Assembly: GCA_030625775.1 (NCBI GenBank)
Contig: DAOUQC010000024.1
Coordinates: 1-54,818 of the forward strand
Direction: 5' to 3'
Source of the DNA: Verrucomicrobiota bacterium
Lineage (GTDB): Bacteria; Verrucomicrobiota; Verrucomicrobiia; Verrucomicrobiales; DEV007
Length of the DNA: 54,818 bases
Both the position numbers and the translations under genes were made by a program. The first letter of the stretch is position 1. Each line of letters opens with the position of its first letter. The notes beneath the pieces are model-generated. The model was not told where the DNA came from. It ran no database searches and saw only the letters and a program-made list of their open reading frames with translations. Below are positions 8,492 through 17,591 of this stretch, one piece after another.

Positions 8492-9262
8492 ATGAATGTA
8501 TTGCTTTGTCAAACCAATATCGTCTGGGAGGATCGGGAGGCCAACTTTGAGTGCATCGGGGAACTGCTTGCTGGTGAAGAGCTTCCTGCCGGTAGTCTGG
8601 TAGTATTGCCCGAAATGTTTTCGACCGGATTTTCCATGCATGTGGATAAAGTCGCCGAGGGGGAGCCCTCGCAAGTTGAGGCTTTTCTGAATGGACTGGC
8701 CAAAAAGTATAGTTCGGCGATCATCGGGGGACTGGTGACCCGCGTTGAGGGTGAGGATAAAGGACGCAATGAGTTACTGGCTCTGGGGGCTGGGGGGGAG
8801 CAACTGGCCCGTTATCAGAAAATCCGCACCTTTCGTTACACCAAGGAATATGAGCATTATCAGCGGGGCACGGAGGTGACTACTTTCGAGTGGGGTGGTT
8901 TTAAAATTTGTCCCCTGATTTGTTACGATCTGCGGTTTCCGGAATTATTCCGCCGCGGGGCTGCGATGGGAGCTCAAGTATTTGTGGTCATCGCGAGTTG
9001 GCCTGCTGTAAGGGTGGATCACTGGCTGACCTTGTTGTGCGCCCGGGCAATCGAAAACCAGGCTTATGTAATTGGGGTGAACCGCTGTGGAGAAGATCCG
9101 AATTGGGATTACCCGGGGGCGAGTGTGGTGATCGACCCCCATGGCAAAGTGATCGCCGACGCTGGAAATGAGGAAGCGGTGGTCTCGGCTGAGCTGTCAC
9201 TCGGCGTGGTGGAAGAGTGGCGGAAAGAATTCCCCGCCTTGGTGGATTTGGAGATTGTTTGA
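8492..9262 (+). CDS. Carbon-nitrogen hydrolase, omega-amidase (YafV)-like
   Basis: I chose the ATG at 8492 (257 residues) over the one at 8474 because the family starts directly with the first beta strand (MNVLLCQTNIVWED). The nitrilase catalytic triad is visible: Glu41 (LPEMF), Lys110 (YQKIRTF) and Cys144 (LICYDLRFPE). 'FSTGFSM' after the Glu and 'RFPELFR' after the Cys are typical of the YafV/Nit2 omega-amidases, which hydrolyse alpha-ketoglutaramate and similar compounds left by glutamine transaminases or methionine salvage. No signal peptide is present, so it is cytosolic. It stands alone, divergent from the rhodanese gene. Confidence 0.88.
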   Translation: MNVLLCQTNIVWEDREANFECIGELLAGEELPAGSLVVLPEMFSTGFSMHVDKVAEGEPSQVEAFLNGLAKKYSSAIIGGLVTRVEGEDKGRNELLALGAGGEQLARYQKIRTFRYTKEYEHYQRGTEVTTFEWGGFKICPLICYDLRFPELFRRGAAMGAQVFVVIASWPAVRVDHWLTLLCARAIENQAYVIGVNRCGEDPNWDYPGASVVIDPHGKVIADAGNEEAVVSAELSLGVVEEWRKEFPALVDLEIV

Positions 9263-9355
9263 GGAGAGGTGTCTCCCTCACGCAAATGCGCCGATGTTTT
9301 TCAAGACAGGGGCAGCTACTCGATGTAGCCGTTTTGTTTGATTTTCCGACAGCTT

Positions 9356-12300
9356 ATGAAATCCTCATTCTTAACTCGCCGTTGTGTTGCCCTGCTCTCG
9401 ACTATTCTTCTGCTGGGGCTTGCGGGTTCCCTGATCGCTCAGAAAAAAAGGAAAAAACCTGACCCCTTACGTCCGACGCCGATGCCGGAGGTCGAGGATG
9501 CAAAAAACTCCAAGACAGGAAAAGCGGCCCCTGCCGAGGATCCCAAGCTGGCGGCTTTCGGTATTTATGAAAAAACCACAGCCCTGCCGAAAAAGGTCGC
9601 AGCGGTCGATACGATTTTACCTCTCAAATTAAAGACTGGGGATCGCATCGCTTTCATCGGCAACACACTTTTTGATCGTGCTGCCGATTACGCTTATTTC
9701 GAATCACAGCTGCAAGTGGCTAATCCCGATCATAAACTGGTAATCCGCACTCTGGCTTGGTCGGCTGATGAGACGGACATCCAACCTCGACCGGATAACT
9801 TTGCCAGTATCAAACAGCATCTGGCTTACGAAAAGATCGATGTCATTTTTGCCGCTTTTGGTTTTAACGAATCTTTCGGGGGAGTGGAACGCATCCCAGA
9901 ATTCAAATCAAAGCTGACCACTTATCTCATCGACCTCAAAACCAGCGCTTTTAATGGCAAGAGCGGTCCCCGGATCGTCCTGGTATCGCCGATTGCCAAT
10001 GAAAATATCAAGCAGGCTTATTCAAAACAGGAGGCTCTCGCTGGTGCAGCGACGCTGGATATTCCCGCAGCTGACATGAACAACAACCGCCTGGCGGCAT
10101 ACGCCAAGGCGATGGCTGAAGTGGCGGCTGAGCAGAAGGTCGGTTTTGCCGATGTGTTTGTTTCGACCAGGGCGGCGATGGCTAATGCCGATAGTGATCT
10201 CACCATTAATGGCGCGCATTTGAATGATGAGGGTTACAAGGTTTTTGCAGATCAACTGTTCCGCCAGACTTTCAGTGAATCTCCGCCGGCTGAAAACGAA
10301 GAACTGCGTAAGGTGGTGGTTGACAAAAACCAGCAGTATTTCCATCGTTATCGTCCGCTCAATACGTTTTATTACACTGGCGGTCGCAGCAAGACTTACG
10401 GTTATCTCGACTTCCTGCCCGCAATGCGAAATTTTGAGTTGATGGCGGACAACCGTGATCAACGGACCTGGCAGATTACCAAAGGTAAATCCTTCGACGG
10501 ACAACCTGTCGATGATTCCAATCTGCCTCCTCTGGGGCCGGTGATCGAATCACGTGGAGCCAATGAATGGCTCTCGCCTGCAGACGAGTTTGCCGCTTTT
10601 GATGTGGATCCGAGGTTCGAGGTCAATCTCTTCGCCTCGGAAGAAGAGTTTCCGGAAATCGCCTGTCCGATCCAGATGCGCTGGGATGCACGGGGTCGTT
10701 TGTGGGTCGCTTGTTCCACCACTTATCCGCATTTGTATCCAGGGAAAAAGCCCAATGACAAGATCGTTATTCTTGAAGATACGGATCAGGATGGCAAAGC
10801 GGACAAGTCGACGATCTTTGCCGATGATCTGGAAATTCCACTGGCTTTTGAACTGACTAGGAACGGTATTTACGTTTCAGAAGAGCCACACCTTGCGCTT
10901 ATTCTTGACACCGACGGCGATGACAAGGCGGACTACCGTGAGAAAATCCTCACCGGCTTTGGCACGGAGGATTCCCATCACGCGCTGCATGATTTTTTGT
11001 GGACACCTGATGGAGATTTGATGTTTCGCGAATCGGTTTTTCATCACTCACAGGTGGAGACACCCTATGGCCCGATCCGCGCGGACAATTCAGCCTGGTT
11101 CCGCTTTCGTCCTTCGACCCAGAAGCTGATCACTTTTGGCAATTACCCGAATACCAATCCCTGGGGTGCGACCTACTCTGACTGGGGACATCATGTGGCC
11201 AGTCATCCGATTTTTGCCACGGCTTTTCACGCCACCAATCCGCCTTATCCCAAACAACATCCCAAAACTGCAGGCATTCCTGCTTACTCGGGAGTCGCCG
11301 GGCATGAGTTTGTCGATTTCCCCATGTGGCCGAAGGAGTTGCAGGGTGGATTTATCAAGAACCGCTACAAACCCACCAATCGGGTGGAGATGCATCAGTG
11401 GGTGGAAAAGGACGACCACTTTGAGGAGCAATACCTTGGTGATCTGTTGTTCTCAAAAAATCTCAGCTTCATTCCTGTCGATCTGCGTTACGGACCACGG
11501 GGCGCGATGTATATCTGCGACTGGTATAATCCTGTTAAAGGCCACATGCAGTATTCCCTGCGTGACCCGCGTCGCGACCGCAAGTCTGGTCGTATTTGGC
11601 GCATTGTTCCCAAGGGTGCCAAATTGCAGGATCCCCCCCGAATCGCCGAAGCGAGTATTGAAAAATTGCTCGATAATCTGAAACGCCGCGAATACCGCTA
11701 TCGCTACTGGAGCAAACGTGAGTTGCGTGATCAACACGATCCGTCGGCAGTCGCTAAAGCTCTCGATTCCTGGGTGAAAAATCTGGATCCATCCGATCCG
11801 CGTTTTCGTCATCACCAGATTGAAGCTGTCTGGGCTTATCGATATATCGATGCGGACGAACGTTGGGATTTACTGAAAGAATTACTGAATTGTGATGAGC
11901 GACACGCCCGTGCAGCAGCGACACGTCAACTGCGTTACTGGAACAGTGATCTGTCGGCTGCAATTGCAGAGCTCGCGGCCCGGGCCAAGGACGACAATGG
12001 CATCGTGCGCATGGAAGCGGCCAATGCGGCGACTTACATTGGAACGCGGGAAGCGCTTGATGCCATTCTGCCGGTTCTCGATTTGCCGATGGATGAGCAT
12101 TTGAAATACACCATGCAATGTGCCATCGGGGCCGAATCACTCAGTCGATACTGGGAAGGGGACGAGGCGTATCTCAAGGTGCATCCCAAACTCGCGGCTT
12201 TCAGCAAAACCCTGACCGCAAAAAAGCAGGTATTTGAAATAGTCAATCCCAAGAAAACCCAGGAAGACAAAGAGTTCGATAAACAGAAGAACATCAAAAC

Positions 12301-12667
12301 CGTGCATATTTCCTGCATCCCCGAACGCATTTTTTTTACTCTGACGAAGTTTGATGTCAAAGCGGGCGAACCGGTCAAACTGATCTTCACTAATCCGGAT
12401 GTGACCCAGCATAATCTCTGCATCGTCGAACCCGGTGCGCTGGAAGAAATTGGCATGGCCGGCAACGAAATGGCAAAGGATCCCAAGGGAATAGAAAAAG
12501 GTTTCATTCCCGATTCCCCTAAAATCCTGCATCACACGCCGCTCTTGAGTGAAAACACTCGTTTCATCCTGCGATTCAAAGCGCCGGAAAAACCAGGCGT
12601 TTATCCCTACCTCTGCACCTTCCCCGGTCATTGGGTGATCATGAAGGGGGAGATGGTTGTGAAGTGA
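9356..12667 (+). CDS. Secreted PVC-type dehydrogenase: SGNH-like domain, beta-propeller, HEAT repeats and blue-copper domain
   Basis: The ATG at 9356 gives 1103 residues with a signal peptide; a TTG at 9338 is less likely. Residues about 90-320 resemble an SGNH hydrolase fold, but block I reads 'FIGNTLF' instead of GDS and block V 'NGAHLND' lacks the usual Asp, so it is probably not catalytic. Residues about 425-800 match the PVC membrane-bound dehydrogenase propeller (Asp-rich turns such as 'DTDQDGKAD' and 'DTDGDDKAD', and 'YICDWYNP'). HEAT-like helices follow to about 950. The C-terminal domain is a cupredoxin with all type 1 copper ligands: His1019 (TQHNL), Cys1087, His1092 and Met1096 (LCTFPGHWVIM). 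No CxxCH is present, so copper may replace the cytochrome often found at the end of this family. The substrate is unknown. Confidence 0.85.
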   Translation: MKSSFLTRRCVALLSTILLLGLAGSLIAQKKRKKPDPLRPTPMPEVEDAKNSKTGKAAPAEDPKLAAFGIYEKTTALPKKVAAVDTILPLKLKTGDRIAFIGNTLFDRAADYAYFESQLQVANPDHKLVIRTLAWSADETDIQPRPDNFASIKQHLAYEKIDVIFAAFGFNESFGGVERIPEFKSKLTTYLIDLKTSAFNGKSGPRIVLVSPIANENIKQAYSKQEALAGAATLDIPAADMNNNRLAAYAKAMAEVAAEQKVGFADVFVSTRAAMANADSDLTINGAHLNDEGYKVFADQLFRQTFSESPPAENEELRKVVVDKNQQYFHRYRPLNTFYYTGGRSKTYGYLDFLPAMRNFELMADNRDQRTWQITKGKSFDGQPVDDSNLPPLGPVIESRGANEWLSPADEFAAFDVDPRFEVNLFASEEEFPEIACPIQMRWDARGRLWVACSTTYPHLYPGKKPNDKIVILEDTDQDGKADKSTIFADDLEIPLAFELTRNGIYVSEEPHLALILDTDGDDKADYREKILTGFGTEDSHHALHDFLWTPDGDLMFRESVFHHSQVETPYGPIRADNSAWFRFRPSTQKLITFGNYPNTNPWGATYSDWGHHVASHPIFATAFHATNPPYPKQHPKTAGIPAYSGVAGHEFVDFPMWPKELQGGFIKNRYKPTNRVEMHQWVEKDDHFEEQYLGDLLFSKNLSFIPVDLRYGPRGAMYICDWYNPVKGHMQYSLRDPRRDRKSGRIWRIVPKGAKLQDPPRIAEASIEKLLDNLKRREYRYRYWSKRELRDQHDPSAVAKALDSWVKNLDPSDPRFRHHQIEAVWAYRYIDADERWDLLKELLNCDERHARAAATRQLRYWNSDLSAAIAELAARAKDDNGIVRMEAANAATYIGTREALDAILPVLDLPMDEHLKYTMQCAIGAESLSRYWEGDEAYLKVHPKLAAFSKTLTAKKQVFEIVNPKKTQEDKEFDKQKNIKTVHISCIPERIFFTLTKFDVKAGEPVKLIFTNPDVTQHNLCIVEPGALEEIGMAGNEMAKDPKGIEKGFIPDSPKILHHTPLLSENTRFILRFKAPEKPGVYPYLCTFPGHWVIMKGEMVVK

Positions 12668-12819
12668 ATGTGTATTGGCTTTTCAGTGGAAAAATTCAAG
12701 CTTGCCATAAGAAAGGAGGATGTCGTTTTTCTACTATTTTTGAACTGAGCTATCCAAGACAGAAGGGGGGATCTACTGCAAATTGTTCTGATGCCTATCA
12801 ATTCGATCTTTTTGTTCAG

Positions 12820-14349
12820 ATGAAACGATTTTTTTTATCACTATTTTCTTTTCTTTTTTTGGCCTTTGGTGTGGAGCCTTTGCACGCTGAATTGGGAAAG
12901 CCGAACATCCTTCTCATTCTGGTTGATGATCTCAAACCGGCACTGGGTTGTTATGGCGATACGGTCGCAAAAACACCGAATATCGACGCACTTGCTGCTC
13001 GCGGGATGCGTTTCGATCTGGCCTATTGCAATCAGGCCGTGTGTGCTCCTTCGCGATTTACTCTGATGCTGGGTTCGCATTCAACTTCTACGGGGCTTTA
13101 TGGTCTTGGTAGCCAGTTGCGTGATCTGGTGCCTGATGCAGTGACCATGCCGCAATATTTTGCCATGCACGGCTACCGCACGGAATCGCTTGGCAAAGTT
13201 TTTCATATTGGTCATGGCAACGAGGGGGATCCGCAGTCGTTTTCTATTCCGCATTTTAAGGACAAGGTGATTGAGTACCTCGATCCGGCCAGCACTGATG
13301 GGGGTAAACTGACTCGCGAGGAGGCTTTGTTCAGTAATCAGAAACTGGGTCAGATCAAATCGCTGCCACGTGGGGCGGCTTTCGAAGCACCCGTTGTCGA
13401 TGACGAAGGTTATGCTGATGGCCGTGTCGCCGAGGAGACTATAAAACGCCTTCGTGCAGCCAGGGAGCGCCGGGAAAAACAAGGTTCATCCTTTTTTATA
13501 GCGGTGGGATTTGTTCGTCCGCATCTGCCATTCTCTGCGCCAAAGAAATACTGGGATCTCTATGCTCCTGCGAAACTTCCGATGCCTGTAAATGAAAAGC
13601 CGCCCTCTGGTGCTCCAATGGTTGCGGGCAAACGGGGTGGGGAAATTACTGCTTACAAACCCGTTCCAGAAAATGGTGAAATAAACGATGATCTCAAACG
13701 TCAACTCATCCACGGGTATTATGCCAGCATGAGTTTTGTCGATGCCCAGATTGGCAAAGTGATGGATGAACTTGATCGCCTTGGACTTAGTGACAACACT
13801 ATTGTTGTGTTATGGGGTGACCATGGTTTCCATTTGGGGGATCTCGGTGTCTGGACCAAGCACACCAATTATGAGCAAGCCAATCGTATCCCTTTAATCA
13901 TATCGGCACCTGGTATCACGAAGCCTAACACGGTTACCCGTCAGCTTGCAGAAAGTGTAGATATCTTTCCGACTCTCGCAGAAGCTGCTGATCTTCCGGC
14001 ACCTGCAGGGCCGCAAGCGATCAATGGGCTCAGTCTGGTTCCGGTATTGAGGGATCCCAAGGCGAGGGTACGTGATCATGCTTTTCATGCTTATCCCAGG
14101 AAGAAACTTGGTCGTGCCATTCGCACTGAGCATTATCGCATGGTGGAGTGGAAAAAACCGGGGGCTCCAGCGAATACTGCTGAATACGAACTCTACGATT
14201 ATCAGTCCGATCCGCATGAAGAGGAAAACATTGCAACAAAACAAGTTCAAGTGTTGGCAGATTTGAAGGCGATTCTGGAAAAATATCCGTCGCCGAAGGG
14301 TGAAAGAAAAAGGGCTTCCCCAAAAAAGAATAAAGTGCTTGCTCCGTGA
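12820..14349 (+). CDS. Secreted sulfatase, iduronate-2-sulfatase-like
   Basis: The ATG at 12820 gives 509 residues with a clear signal peptide (MKRFFLSLFSFLFLAFG, cleavage near 23); the reading frame is open further upstream but codes for nothing recognisable. The first metal site is 'LVDDLKP' (Asp36, Asp37). The modified residue lies in CAPSR (Cys75-Arg79), the C-x-P-S-R signature whose Cys becomes formylglycine. A later metal site is 'LWGDHGFHLGDLGVWTKHT'. The overall pattern fits the iduronate-2-sulfatase-type branch of family S1. It removes sulfate esters from sugars, probably in the periplasm. No formylglycine-generating enzyme is in this window. A related sulfatase lies at 49881-51365. 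Confidence 0.9.
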   Translation: MKRFFLSLFSFLFLAFGVEPLHAELGKPNILLILVDDLKPALGCYGDTVAKTPNIDALAARGMRFDLAYCNQAVCAPSRFTLMLGSHSTSTGLYGLGSQLRDLVPDAVTMPQYFAMHGYRTESLGKVFHIGHGNEGDPQSFSIPHFKDKVIEYLDPASTDGGKLTREEALFSNQKLGQIKSLPRGAAFEAPVVDDEGYADGRVAEETIKRLRAARERREKQGSSFFIAVGFVRPHLPFSAPKKYWDLYAPAKLPMPVNEKPPSGAPMVAGKRGGEITAYKPVPENGEINDDLKRQLIHGYYASMSFVDAQIGKVMDELDRLGLSDNTIVVLWGDHGFHLGDLGVWTKHTNYEQANRIPLIISAPGITKPNTVTRQLAESVDIFPTLAEAADLPAPAGPQAINGLSLVPVLRDPKARVRDHAFHAYPRKKLGRAIRTEHYRMVEWKKPGAPANTAEYELYDYQSDPHEEENIATKQVQVLADLKAILEKYPSPKGERKRASPKKNKVLAP

Positions 14350-14398
14350 TTCCCTCATACGGGCGAATCAGACAAATTAGCTAATTGCTGAAAGTCCT

Positions 14399-16102
14399 TT
14401 ACCCGTTCATCGGCAGGACGATGGAGAGGATGAGGGTGGTGATCAGGGTGGTGATACCAAGAACAAGCAGCAGGGGCGTCCAGGATTTCAGGGACTCGAT
14501 TTCGGTAAGGCCGCTCATTTTTGAGAAAATCCAGAAACCACTGTCGTTCATCCATGAGCCCATCAGTGATCCACCGCCGACGGCGGTCGCAAGATAAACC
14601 GGGTGGAAGCTGAGGGTCGAGGGATCAATCATCGCGGCCAGCATGGCTGAGGCAGTGATCATGGCAACGGTGCTGGAACCTTGCGCAACTTTGAGTAGAG
14701 CGGCGATTCCGAATCCGAGGAAGAGGAGGATCAAACCTGCGCCGGATGAGCCTTGGAAAAGATCTTCGATGGCGGGACCGAGTTCGGCAAATTGCAACAT
14801 GGCACCGAAGGCGCCACCCGCCGAGGTGATTAAAATGATCAGGCCACCGCTCATCAGAGCTTCTTCTATTGAGGCAGTGAAATGTTCCTTGGATGGTTTG
14901 CGCTGCCTTACGTAGACGAGAACGGCGATGGTTGCCGATAACAGCAGGGCAAAATTGGGATTGCCAAAAAGCAGTCCGATGTTGGCAGTTTTGCGTTTTT
15001 CGGTTTCCCACACATGGCGCTTCAGGGTGGCTTCTGGAATTTCTCTTTCGAGAACCAGGCGATTGGCGTGTTCGACTTTTGCCAGGCTGGCCCGGGCGAG
15101 GTTTCCTGCTTCCGGGAGAAGTTTTTTGCTGCCGATGGCAGTGTTCAATCCAGCAATGAGAGTGGTCTGTTCGCTATCACTCAAGTTACCGGATTTTTTT
15201 AGCAGGGCTTGAGCATCTTCAGGCAGCGCATCCACAGCAAGGACATCGCCGGAAGCGAGGGATGAACGCAGTGCAGGCCAGTCGTTTACTTGTCCGGCGG
15301 TGAATTGGGCAGCGTGCTCCGCATCAGCGCGATAGCCAACCGCGGTATTGGAGGCAATCAAGATAATGGGCAGGATGATCGGCAGCAGGGATACCAGTAG
15401 TCCTGGCAGTTCTTTCTCGGATTCAGCCACGGCTTCATCGGCTTCGGCATCCGGTTCGTGGGTTACGGTCAGGGGGCGCATCTCAATGGGCATGCGCTTG
15501 TCCAGCCACGATCCGTAAAGCAAGCCGACTGCGGTGGCAGGCAGGGCAACAAGGGCACCAATCATGATCATGACACCAACATCGACTCCCAGATTTTCAG
15601 CCATCAACAGCGGGCCGGGAGTGGGCGGGACGAGGGTGTGGGTGACTGCGGCACCGGCAGCGATGGCCATCACGTATTTGAGATAGTGTTTTTCGGTTCG
15701 GCGAAAGAGGGAGCGGGCGAGTGGGACCAGTAGATAGAAGACGGTGTCAAAAAATACCGGGATCGAGAGCACAAAACCACTGGCAGCCAATGCGGTACCG
15801 CTTCTTTTTTCACCGAGCACTTTCAGGAAGGCACGCACAATGCGGTCGGCGGCACCACTGTCCATCAGGCATTTTCCGATGACGGCCGCCATGGCGATCA
15901 CGATGCCGATGCCACCTGCGGTTTTGCCAAAAGCCGCAGCGACACGAGCTATTTTTTCAGCAGTTTCACCGGGTGCCAGAAAGCTAACGATGATGGCAGC
16001 TGTGATCAGGGCGATGAAGGCGTTGATACGCAGGCCGATGATCATTCCGATCACCGTAGCCATACCAATGATCAAAATCACGAAGGGGTAATAGTCGGAC
16101 AT
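14399..16102 (-). CDS. GntP-family gluconate:proton symporter with large internal insertion
   Basis: The 567-residue protein has many membrane segments and GntP hallmarks: 'SGAADRIV' after the third segment, '[17 protein letters not shown]', '[11 protein letters not shown]' and C-terminal 'SMLAAMIDP'-like and '[14 protein letters not shown]' regions. The family imports gluconate or related sugar acids with protons and usually has about 440-450 residues. The extra length is a hydrophilic, Ala/Leu/Glu-rich helical block at about residues 255-372, between two membrane segments. It has no motif I recognise. The gene is convergent with the sulfatase at 12820-14349 and stands alone, so its substrate cannot be read from context. 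Confidence 0.87.
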   Translation of the reverse strand: MSDYYPFVILIIGMATVIGMIIGLRINAFIALITAAIIVSFLAPGETAEKIARVAAAFGKTAGGIGIVIAMAAVIGKCLMDSGAADRIVRAFLKVLGEKRSGTALAASGFVLSIPVFFDTVFYLLVPLARSLFRRTEKHYLKYVMAIAAGAAVTHTLVPPTPGPLLMAENLGVDVGVMIMIGALVALPATAVGLLYGSWLDKRMPIEMRPLTVTHEPDAEADEAVAESEKELPGLLVSLLPIILPIILIASNTAVGYRADAEHAAQFTAGQVNDWPALRSSLASGDVLAVDALPEDAQALLKKSGNLSDSEQTTLIAGLNTAIGSKKLLPEAGNLARASLAKVEHANRLVLEREIPEATLKRHVWETEKRKTANIGLLFGNPNFALLLSATIAVLVYVRQRKPSKEHFTASIEEALMSGGLIILITSAGGAFGAMLQFAELGPAIEDLFQGSSGAGLILLFLGFGIAALLKVAQGSSTVAMITASAMLAAMIDPSTLSFHPVYLATAVGGGSLMGSWMNDSGFWIFSKMSGLTEIESLKSWTPLLLVLGITTLITTLILSIVLPMNG

Positions 16103-16177
16103 AGGCGGGAAGCTGACAGATTTGAGGCTTTATTGCAAGGATTGAGGAGAAAGAAGTCAGCAGGCAGGGGGGGCAGC

Positions 16178-16215
16178 ATAAAAAACCCGCACCGATTCAA
16201 AAACCGATGCGGGTT
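16178..16215 (-). terminator. Intrinsic terminator downstream of the LamG/DUF1080-like gene
   Basis: Read leftward, a GC-rich hairpin pairs AACCCGCATCGG with CCG/TGCGGGTT (one mismatch) around a T-rich loop and is followed directly by TTTTTTAT. It lies 33 bases beyond the stop of the gene at 16248-16874 and fits a rho-independent terminator for that gene. Confidence 0.75.
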
Positions 16216-16247
16216 ATTATGTCCTTGGGGGGCTCTCGGGAGGTAAA

Positions 16248-16874
16248 TTATTTTGCTTCGGCCTGCCAGGCTTTTACATTATCGAGTAACACGGATTCAC
16301 CGCGAACGATGAAGCGGATGTTGGGTTTATCGCTATCGAAGGCGGGATTACTTGCTTTCAGAGTGACCTTGTCATCGATGCGGGCTACGATTTGAGCTCC
16401 AACGATCTCGACGATGACGCTGTGTCGTTCGCCGGCTTTGGAGATGAAGCTGGTTTTTGCAGTCACTTCAGCTTTTGAGTTGGGATCTTTTTTATCCTTA
16501 TCCTTCTGCAAACGGATTTCCTTATCACTGATCATCAAACGCCAGAGGTGACCTTTGGCGTGATTGAAGCTCAAATGCAAAAATTTGGCGCCCTGTAATT
16601 CGTAATCAAACTGCACGATGAGGTTATGGTTCTTTTTATTGTAGTGCAGAACCGCCGCATGTTTGTCGGCTTTGATTTCCGAGGCCCACAAGGCTCCGTC
16701 TTTGGCTTCCCATTTCCCTTTGGGTAGCGTCCAGGGAGCTTTCAGTGGCCCGGCAGTTGAAAAGTCCTCGCTCATCAGGGGCTCACCTTTTTTAGAGATG
16801 AGCAAATCGTCGGCGAATATGGAGCTGGCTATACTGAGAGTTAGCGTAAAAATGATGGTCGCAATTGATTTCAT
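16248..16874 (-). CDS. Small secreted LamG/DUF1080-like protein
   Basis: I chose the ATG at 16874 because it gives 208 residues with a signal peptide (MKSIATIIFTLTLSIASSIFA). The mature part looks like a concanavalin A/LamG-type beta-sandwich: 'EDFSTAGPLKAPW', 'GKWEAKDGALWASE', 'IVQFDYELQGAKFLHLSFN', 'SVIVEIVGAQIVARIDDKV' and 'IRFIVRGESVLLDNVKAW'. These resemble the DUF1080 (3-keto-disaccharide hydrolase-like) proteins that are abundant in Planctomycetes and Verrucomicrobia. Sugar binding or hydrolysis is possible, but I cannot point to catalytic residues. It is divergent from the small cytochrome gene at 17015. Confidence 0.7.
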   Translation of the reverse strand: MKSIATIIFTLTLSIASSIFADDLLISKKGEPLMSEDFSTAGPLKAPWTLPKGKWEAKDGALWASEIKADKHAAVLHYNKKNHNLIVQFDYELQGAKFLHLSFNHAKGHLWRLMISDKEIRLQKDKDKKDPNSKAEVTAKTSFISKAGERHSVIVEIVGAQIVARIDDKVTLKASNPAFDSDKPNIRFIVRGESVLLDNVKAWQAEAK

Positions 16875-17014
16875 TAAAAGTAGCGTAGTTGCAATTATGA
16901 GGCTGTCAGCTGCGAATGAATGGCGCAATCGCGTGAGGGGGACTTTAAAAAATTGTTGATTGATCTTTTTCGGGGGCGACTTAAGTTCGAAGGACTGTTT
17001 ACACAGAAAGAACC

Positions 17015-17452
17015 ATGCAAAAAACCATCTCATTATTTAGTGTTGTCGGAATGGCCTTGGCAATGACTGCGGGAAGCGCAGTTGCCGAGGACAAAATTGA
17101 TTTTGAAAAACAGATCTGGCCGTTTGTGAAAAACAGCTGTGTGAAGTGTCACAAGCCTCCTTATACGGACGAGCGTGGGCGCAAACGCAAACCGAAATCG
17201 GGTATGGTGGTTACCAACAAGAAAGATTTCATGAAGGGCGGGGAAAATGGAGAAGTGATCATTCCTGGCAAGCCTGACGAAAGTGAATTTTTGCAGCGCA
17301 CTTTGCTGCCTTTGGATCACGATGATCACCAACCGCCCGAAGGCAAGGCTGATGAGTGGACCGCCGAGCAGAAAAAACTTTTTGCCCAGTGGATCACAGA
17401 AGGTGCCGATTTCGGTGCCTGGGAAAGCGATCCCGAAGTGGATAAAAAATAA
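17015..17452 (+). CDS. Small secreted cytochrome c (PSCyt1-like)
   Basis: The 145-residue protein has a signal peptide ending near residue 24 (SAVAED). It carries one heme motif, CVKCH (42-46), preceded by 'DFEKQIWPFVKNS'. Further on are 'GKPDESEFLQRTLLP', 'HQPPEGKADEW' and 'QKKLFAQWITEGADF', the pattern of the PSCyt1 (planctomycete cytochrome C) domain. A periplasmic electron carrier is likely. It is clearly related to the N-terminal half of the next gene (17592-18584), so the two arose by duplication. A strong terminator follows, so the two genes are probably transcribed separately. Confidence 0.85.
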   Translation: MQKTISLFSVVGMALAMTAGSAVAEDKIDFEKQIWPFVKNSCVKCHKPPYTDERGRKRKPKSGMVVTNKKDFMKGGENGEVIIPGKPDESEFLQRTLLPLDHDDHQPPEGKADEWTAEQKKLFAQWITEGADFGAWESDPEVDKK

Positions 17453-17481
17453 TTGAGTTTATTTATATCAAACTGATTTTA

Positions 17482-17518
17482 AAAGACCGGTGCGGCTCAG
17501 GCTGCTCCGGTCTTTTTT
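17482..17518 (+). terminator. Intrinsic terminator after the small cytochrome gene
   Basis: AAAGACCGG (17482-17490) pairs perfectly with CCGGTCTTT (17507-17515) across a 16-base loop and runs into TTTTTT. It is 29 bases beyond the stop at 17452 and separates the two related cytochrome genes. Confidence 0.85.
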
Positions 17519-17591
17519 ATTGAAAATAACTCGTCTCCCTATGGCGGGATCACGTCATTGCGAAGGGAGGTCCTTTGATTACAGTGAGACT

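Noticed and set aside
12708-12743. Seven-codon ORF (ATG at 12720) next to a strong AAAGGAGG
   Set aside because: The purine box is directly against the ATG with no spacing, and the peptide is not meaningful.
14375-14386. AATTAGCTAATT palindrome between the sulfatase and GntP genes
   Set aside because: It is short, A/T-rich and lacks a T-run, so it can be chance.
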